Assembly: GCF_000706625.1 (NCBI RefSeq)
Contig: NZ_KL407334.1
Location: 1,308,316-1,372,315, forward strand
Direction: 5' to 3'
DNA from: Bartonella koehlerae C-29
GTDB lineage: Bacteria; Pseudomonadota; Alphaproteobacteria; Rhizobiales; Rhizobiaceae
DNA: 64,000 nt
A model generated the notes under the pieces. The model did no database searches. It worked only from the letters and a program-made list of their open reading frames with translations, and was not told the origin of the DNA. Position numbers and translations under genes: made by a program. This document shows positions 59,300-64,000 of the stretch, one piece after another (the stretch's first letter is position 1; every line of letters starts with the position of its first letter).

Positions 59300-60796
59300 T
59301 CAAGCTGCCTTATTTACCGACTTGCGGAAACAAAAAGACTTTGCATGTTTTGCCACTGCTTTTGCTTTTTTATGTCTTGCACTTGGAGAGGAAAAATTTC
59401 TTCCTTGTGACTGTACATCATTATCTTTGTGCCCCCTAATCCGTTTCTGACACTTAGATTTTCTAAAATGAGCTTCCTTAGTGTTTTCTTTTTCTATCAT
59501 GTCCGGCACAAGAGGCTTTTCTGGAAAGGCTGCAAACTTTTCTGGTATAGTTTCACGCATTAATCTCATACAAATCAAGCGCTCTACAGCACGCAACCGC
59601 ATCTGCTCCACACCTTCATCAAAAAGTGTTATAGCCTCACCAGAAGCGCCATTGCGTCCTGTGCGACCAATACGATGAACATAATTTTCAGATTCATCTG
59701 GTAAATCATAATTAATAACGTGACTTATACCTGGTATATCAATACCGCGTGCTGCGATATCTGTCGCAATAAGAATCCGTACTGATCTTTCACGAAAAGC
59801 TTTCAATGCAGACTGTCGAGTACTTTGTGATTTATTTCCATGAATCGTCGCAACAGAATATCCTATTCTTGCTAAGCTACGCGTAACAGCATCAGCACCG
59901 TGTTTGGTTCGCGTAAAAACAATAACCGAAGTAAGATTCGGATTTGTTAAAAGTTTACCTAAAAGGTTCTTTTTTTCACGTGTAGAAACAAAATATAATT
60001 TTTGGGTAATTTCCGCAGCTGTAGTCCCTTGAGGAGCAATCTCTATTTTTACTGGATCATTGAGCAAACATTTTGCAAGTGCGCTAATTTCTTTGGGCAT
60101 TGTCGCAGAAAAAAGTGCTGTTTGACGCCCTTGATGCAAAAGTTTTGCAATGTGCCGTACATCATGAATGAAGCCCATATCTAACATACGATCTGCTTCA
60201 TCCAAAATCAAAAAACGTGATTGAGAAAGATCAACGTATTTTTCACGAACAAGATCTCTTAAACGACCTGGTGTTGCTATCAAAATATCTATACCTGCTT
60301 CCATGCGTTTAATTTGTTTGAAACGTGACACCCCACCAAAAATGAGACAAGTTGAAAGATGCGTTCCTTTCGCAACTGCACGAATTGTTTCATCAATCTG
60401 AACAACAAGTTCACGCGTAGGAGCTAAAATCAAAGCGTGAGCGGTTTTAGGAAAGCGTTTATTACCCAAAGCCAAAATCTGACTTAAAATAGGTAAACTA
60501 AATGCCAAGGTCTTTCCAGAACCTGTCTGTGCAATCCCTAGAATATCACGCCCTTTCAACATCACTGGAATAGCTTGTTCTTGAATAAGTTTAGGTTTAC
60601 GCATACCAGCAATGATCAAGTTTTTAACCAAAAGAGCAGGCAAACCTAACTTTGTGAAAATATTTTTTCTATTTATTACGTTCAAAATAAAATCTTTCCC
60701 CAGCTTAACAACTCTAAGAAAGGAATAAATAAGCTGAATTCTGTTACTCAAGAATCCGCGCAAAAAAGATCTTGATATTTCAAATTTGTGAAGCAA
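59300..60796 (-). CDS. rhlE: RhlE-type DEAD-box ATP-dependent RNA helicase
   Basis: Unwinds RNA in ribosome assembly or mRNA decay. The motifs are in order: the Q-motif region KPKLIQEQAIP, Walker A AQTGSGKT (89-96), PTRELV, TPGRL, DEADRMLD, SAT in LFSATMP, then ARGID and HRIGRTGR. The C-terminal tail is basic and rich in Lys/Arg (RGHKDNDVQSQG, ARHKKAKAVAKH). The first possible start is TTG at 60796. A TTG at 60683-60685 preceded by GGGGAAAG is better placed and would give 461 residues, so the N-terminus is unsure. The RhlE assignment over other DEAD-box groups is moderate. Confidence 0.88.
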   Translation of the reverse strand: MLHKFEISRSFLRGFLSNRIQLIYSFLRVVKLGKDFILNVINRKNIFTKLGLPALLVKNLIIAGMRKPKLIQEQAIPVMLKGRDILGIAQTGSGKTLAFSLPILSQILALGNKRFPKTAHALILAPTRELVVQIDETIRAVAKGTHLSTCLIFGGVSRFKQIKRMEAGIDILIATPGRLRDLVREKYVDLSQSRFLILDEADRMLDMGFIHDVRHIAKLLHQGRQTALFSATMPKEISALAKCLLNDPVKIEIAPQGTTAAEITQKLYFVSTREKKNLLGKLLTNPNLTSVIVFTRTKHGADAVTRSLARIGYSVATIHGNKSQSTRQSALKAFRERSVRILIATDIAARGIDIPGISHVINYDLPDESENYVHRIGRTGRNGASGEAITLFDEGVEQMRLRAVERLICMRLMRETIPEKFAAFPEKPLVPDMIEKENTKEAHFRKSKCQKRIRGHKDNDVQSQGRNFSSPSARHKKAKAVAKHAKSFCFRKSVNKAA

Positions 60797-61550
60797 CGCT
60801 TAAAAGAGCGATTGCGCAGCTAATGAATACCCTAAAACCAAGAATAAAGGCATATAAATTTCATTTAAAAAAGAGTTAGATCACCAACCCAAATACCTTC
60901 ACTATCATTTATCATTGTATGACAAAAAAAAGCAAGAAATTTACGAAAGTTATTTATCAAGAATAAAAAAAAATAATATTACAACCATTCATTTCTTATT
61001 TTTATTATTATTTCTTTCAAGAAAGATACCCCTCTTAAAATCAGGATAAATCTCAAAAAACTGGATTTTGTAAAGTTTTCTGACCAACATAGGTGAAATA
61101 CCATTATATTTTATCAAAAATCGCTACAGTTCAAGAGTGAATGATATGATCTCTCATCTCAAGCGTAGCGGGAATCAAAGCATAAAAGGACTGTTATCAG
61201 CAAGTAGATAGTCTACTTTTGTTTTATCTAAACAATAAACACCGCAAGCAAAACCTCAAACTGAACACACAGCTATTAAAAACTGTGCGATAAATGATAG
61301 TCTGACATATTTAATCAACGAACTATTCTTTAATAAAAACAATCGGACATATAAGCAGAAATAAGCATAAAATTTCCATTTTTACCGCATGAATGACATC
61401 AACAACTAAGTTCAAAAGTTCAGTTTTTTATATTACCCTTTAGTTCAAATGCTAAACTGTGTTGAGTAACATTATAAAAAGACAGTTCCAATAAAAAATC
61501 AAAAAAAGAGATCTGATTTTTATATTTCTTTTTCCAGCAAAAATTTATCC
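60797..61550. other. Spacer between rhlE and ilvA, no gene seen
   Basis: About 750 bases, very AT-rich. A 7-bp hairpin AAGTAGA-TAG-TCTACTT (61202-61218) followed by T-rich sequence could act as a weak plus-strand terminator, but there is no gene before it. No recognisable remnant was found. The promoter of rhlE should lie in the left part. Confidence 0.55.
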
Positions 61551-62828
61551 TCAAATAACAAAATCAAATAACGTTTGATCATCAGTAATATCACGATAGC
61601 GCCAACCTAACGCTTGAAATTTTTCTTCTAAAAGACAAAAATTATCATATTTTTTTGTCTCAATTGCAATCAACACAGAGCCAAAACTTCTAGATGATTT
61701 CTTAAGATATTCAAAACGCACGATATCATCATCTGGAGAAAGTTGATCAAGAAAACTACGCAACGCACCAGGATGTTGCGGAAAACTAAAAATAAAATAT
61801 TTTCTCAAACCCTGAAAACGTAGAGAGCGTTCTTTAATATCTGGCAAACGCTCAAAATCAAAATTACCACCTGAAATAACAAGAAGAATTCTTTTACCTT
61901 TCAACTCTTGAGGAGAAATACTATTAAGAGCATCAATCGATAAAGCGCCAGCTGGTTCAAGGACCACACCTTCAACATTGAGCATTTCAACCATTGTAGA
62001 GCACACACGATTCTCAGGAACTGTAATAACAGAATCTGGTAAAAATTTCTTCAGCATTGCGTAATTTAACGCGCCAATTTCCGCTACAGCAGCCCCATCT
62101 ACAAATGTATCGATATTTTCAAGTTTGACACGTTTTCCACTCTTCAAACAAGCAAGCAAACTTGCAGCTCTTTGTGGCTCAACAAAGCGAAGCTCGGTTT
62201 TCCAACCATATTCACGTAAAAACTTGCTCACACCACTGGCCAAACCACCTCCACCTACAGGGACAAGAATCAAATCTGGCTCGCTTTCCCCATTAAGTTT
62301 TTTCCATTGCAAAACAATCTCACACAGAACTGTCGCCTGCCCCGTAATAATGCGAACATCGTCAAAAGGCGGAGCCATAACACCGCCACTCTCCGTGGCA
62401 AAAGATTGTGCTGCCGCATAACATTGATCAAATGTTTCACCAATTAAACGAATATCAATAAATTCTTTGCCAAAAACGCGTGTTTTATCAATTTTCTGTT
62501 GCGGAGTCGTCACAGGCATAAAAATCACGCCTTTACGTTTAAAATAGCGACAAACAAAAGAAACCCCTTGCGCGTGATTGCCCGCTGACGCACAAACAAA
62601 TGCTGCATCTTGAGATATCTTACCAAGCATTTCTGAAACAAAATTAAAAGCACCGCGAATTTTATAAGATCGCACCGGAGTTAAATCTTCACGTTTTAAA
62701 TAAATTTCTGCATCATATTTTTGACTAAGAAAATCATTTCTTTGAAGAGGTGTTTCAGCAAACACATTATGCAAAGCCACCATAGCCTTGTTTACATCTT
62801 GAATAAATTTACTCATAACAGCAGTCAT
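61551..62828 (-). CDS. ilvA: Threonine ammonia-lyase (threonine dehydratase)
   Basis: A PLP enzyme that turns threonine into 2-oxobutanoate and ammonia. The PLP Lys is in SYKIRGAF (residue 56 with the start used). The phosphate-binding loop GGGGLASG and CASAGNHAQG follow. The C-terminal ACT-like domain has KYFIFSFPQHPGALRSFLDQ. Only one such domain is present, as in short forms. Starts at 62880-62882, 62826-62828 and 62814-62816 are all in frame. The middle one has the best Shine-Dalgarno (GGTGAAG), and the last best fits the family N-terminus. It is unclear whether isoleucine synthesis or threonine breakdown is its role. Confidence 0.92.
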   Translation of the reverse strand: MTAVMSKFIQDVNKAMVALHNVFAETPLQRNDFLSQKYDAEIYLKREDLTPVRSYKIRGAFNFVSEMLGKISQDAAFVCASAGNHAQGVSFVCRYFKRKGVIFMPVTTPQQKIDKTRVFGKEFIDIRLIGETFDQCYAAAQSFATESGGVMAPPFDDVRIITGQATVLCEIVLQWKKLNGESEPDLILVPVGGGGLASGVSKFLREYGWKTELRFVEPQRAASLLACLKSGKRVKLENIDTFVDGAAVAEIGALNYAMLKKFLPDSVITVPENRVCSTMVEMLNVEGVVLEPAGALSIDALNSISPQELKGKRILLVISGGNFDFERLPDIKERSLRFQGLRKYFIFSFPQHPGALRSFLDQLSPDDDIVRFEYLKKSSRSFGSVLIAIETKKYDNFCLLEEKFQALGWRYRDITDDQTLFDFVI

Positions 62829-62976
62829 TTCATGCTTCACCAATACTATACAAAAGTCCCTTCTAGCTATAAAAGCAACCATTGTCAGTCAAAAATTGAA
62901 CGAAGAATGAAAAGTTTTCTTCTTATCATTAATTCTTGATTCAATAAAAGATATAGCTTATGAGAGAGTTCTTATC

Positions 62977-63062
62977 GCGGACGTGATGAAATCGGTAAAC
63001 ATAGCAGACTTAAAATCTGCCGGTCTAAGACCTTGCGGGTTCAAGTCCCGCCGTCCGCACCA
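62977..63062 (+). tRNA. tRNA-Leu (TAA)
   Basis: An 86-base class II tRNA. The acceptor arm pairs GCGGACG with CGTCCGC, and the encoded ACCA end follows. The anticodon loop around CTTAAAA gives TAA. A long variable arm and the T-arm GGGTTCAAGTCCC are clear. A TTGATT-17-TATGAG pair just upstream (62936-62964) is a possible promoter. Confidence 0.96.
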
Positions 63063-63387
63063 TTACTTTAAATTTCTCTTAATTTTTCAATAAATTGCTA
63101 AATAGACTATTTCAAAATCTTTGTATGATAGTGTTATAGCGTTATTAAGCAGAGTCATAATTATGGAAAGTTACGAATCATGGTTTCCTTTTGAACACAT
63201 GTCTTAGCTGTGCTCATAATCTCAAAAGCTTTCATTCTTTAAAAATGGGTGTCTGATAAACTTTTTTCACCATTTAACAATTAAAATTAACAGCCTCTTC
63301 TCCACCACAAAACAGTATTTTACACAAATAAAGAATAAAGGCCCTATCAAAGATAGGACCTCTTTAAGCGAATTTCATTTTGTAAAA
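63063..63387. other. Spacer with porin terminator
   Basis: About 325 bases between tRNA-Leu and the partial porin gene. The right end carries the terminator at 63340-63360. Nothing else is recognisable. Confidence 0.6.
63325..63360 (-). terminator. Rho-independent terminator of the porin gene
   Basis: On the minus strand GGTCCTATC pairs with GATAGGGCC (63340-63360, one G-U pair) around a 3-base loop, followed by T-rich sequence. It is 27 bases after the porin stop. Confidence 0.85.
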
Positions 63388-64000
63388 TTAGAATTTGTAA
63401 GCTATGCCGACGCGGAAATCATTCGTCTTATAATCAAGTTCAATCTCATCTTTGAATTTCTTTTTACCAAAATCTGAGTAACGGTACTCCGCACGAACAA
63501 TAAAATTATTTGTCATTGCAAAGTCAACACCACCACCCACAGTGTAACCAATCATCGTTTTTGTTTCATCTAATATAGCAGAAAAGGGATCTTCTCCAGT
63601 AATCGAGATGGACAAAATATCTTGAAATTGCCCATACGCAACACCCCCAGCGATATAAGGCATCATACGCGCAACAGAAAAACCAATACGCGCTCGTGTA
63701 GCACCAGTCCATTTTTGCTTCAAAGTATGACTGAAAGTAAAACGATCTCCTTCTACTTCTTGTTGATTTCTTACAACCGGCTTAAAAACTTCGCTTAAGT
63801 AACCTAACCTGAAACTAGCCTGTTTATGCTCACTACCTTCCTCTTCCGTACTACCCTCTACAGTTTCATTATGAACGATAATTTTTGTATCTTTTTGCCC
63901 CAAGAACAGTATATCTGTATCAATTCCTAATATTAAACCATTGCCAAATTCGAGATTAGCACCTGTATAAAAACCACCTATAAAACCGGAAAGGCTAGGT
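63388..64000 (-). CDS. Outer-membrane beta-barrel protein, hemin-binding/Omp25 family (5' end outside window)
   Basis: The open frame runs to the window edge, so the start and signal peptide are not visible; about 203 codons are present. The sequence begins LSGFIGGFYTGANLEFGNGL, then continues LILGIDTDILFLGQ. Later come alternating strands ARIGFSVARMMPYIAGGVAY and VRAEYRYSDFGKKKFKDEIE, ending VGIAYKF with a C-terminal Phe. This matches the Brucella Omp25/Omp31 and Bartonella hemin-binding protein (Hbp) porin family. In Bartonella these bind hemin on the cell surface. Whether this copy binds hemin cannot be told from sequence. A terminator follows. Confidence 0.85.
   Translation of the reverse strand, partial: PSLSGFIGGFYTGANLEFGNGLILGIDTDILFLGQKDTKIIVHNETVEGSTEEEGSEHKQASFRLGYLSEVFKPVVRNQQEVEGDRFTFSHTLKQKWTGATRARIGFSVARMMPYIAGGVAYGQFQDILSISITGEDPFSAILDETKTMIGYTVGGGVDFAMTNNFIVRAEYRYSDFGKKKFKDEIELDYKTNDFRVGIAYKF

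Overview
The window is chromosomal DNA of an AT-rich, genome-reduced alphaproteobacterium of the order Rhizobiales (Hyphomicrobiales), most probably a Bartonella. This rests on recognition of protein families and gene order, not on a search. The markers are an NdvA-type beta-glucan exporter, ExoR, PopZ (DUF2497), ATP12, a rhizobial tolC-pcm pair, a hemin-binding/Omp25-like porin, a natural Ala at the GyrA quinolone position, and many decayed genes in long AT-rich spacers.

Layout. 1-8138 (minus strand): a run in the order ssb, gyrA, coaD, two cyclophilin-type peptidyl-prolyl isomerases, a decayed queA and tgt. 8161-8275 holds a worn partial copy of ssb. 8480-14174 (plus): uvrA, glnB-glnA (nitrogen control) and a small exported protein. 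14220-16728 (minus): ATP12 and an RluC-type pseudouridine synthase, with a dead IS200/IS605 transposase between them. 16951-18738 (plus): ndvA. 18820-26031 (minus): alaS, recA, rarA and a Do-type protease.

26313-44943 (minus) is a continuous str-S10-spc-alpha ribosomal cluster: rpsL, rpsG, fusA, tuf, rpsJ through rplO, secY, adk, rpsM, rpsK, rpoA, rplQ. It starts from a promoter near 45213-45241 and ends at a strong terminator at 26254-26284. rpmJ is not in it.

45477-49676 (plus): xthA and a four-gene polar amino-acid ABC importer, with a hairpin between the binding-protein gene and the permeases. 49773-56852 (minus): exoR, valS, popZ, tolC, pcm-like. 57065-57400: tRNA-Cys and tRNA-Asn. 57401-59299 is a prophage graveyard with a broken GH24 endolysin and small phage-like ORFs. 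59300-64000: an RhlE-type helicase, threonine dehydratase, tRNA-Leu and a porin cut by the window edge.

Most of the window is informational housekeeping. The unusual signals are of decay and divergence. queA is a pseudogene exactly where an intact gene is expected, and the neighbouring Tgt has lost three of four zinc ligands, so the queuosine branch looks to be failing or altered. The PII protein GlnB lacks three arginines of its nucleotide-binding site. A partial ssb duplicate sits in the ssb leader, and remnants of an IS200-type element and a prophage fill two long spacers. I found no CRISPR array and no clearly new multigene system.
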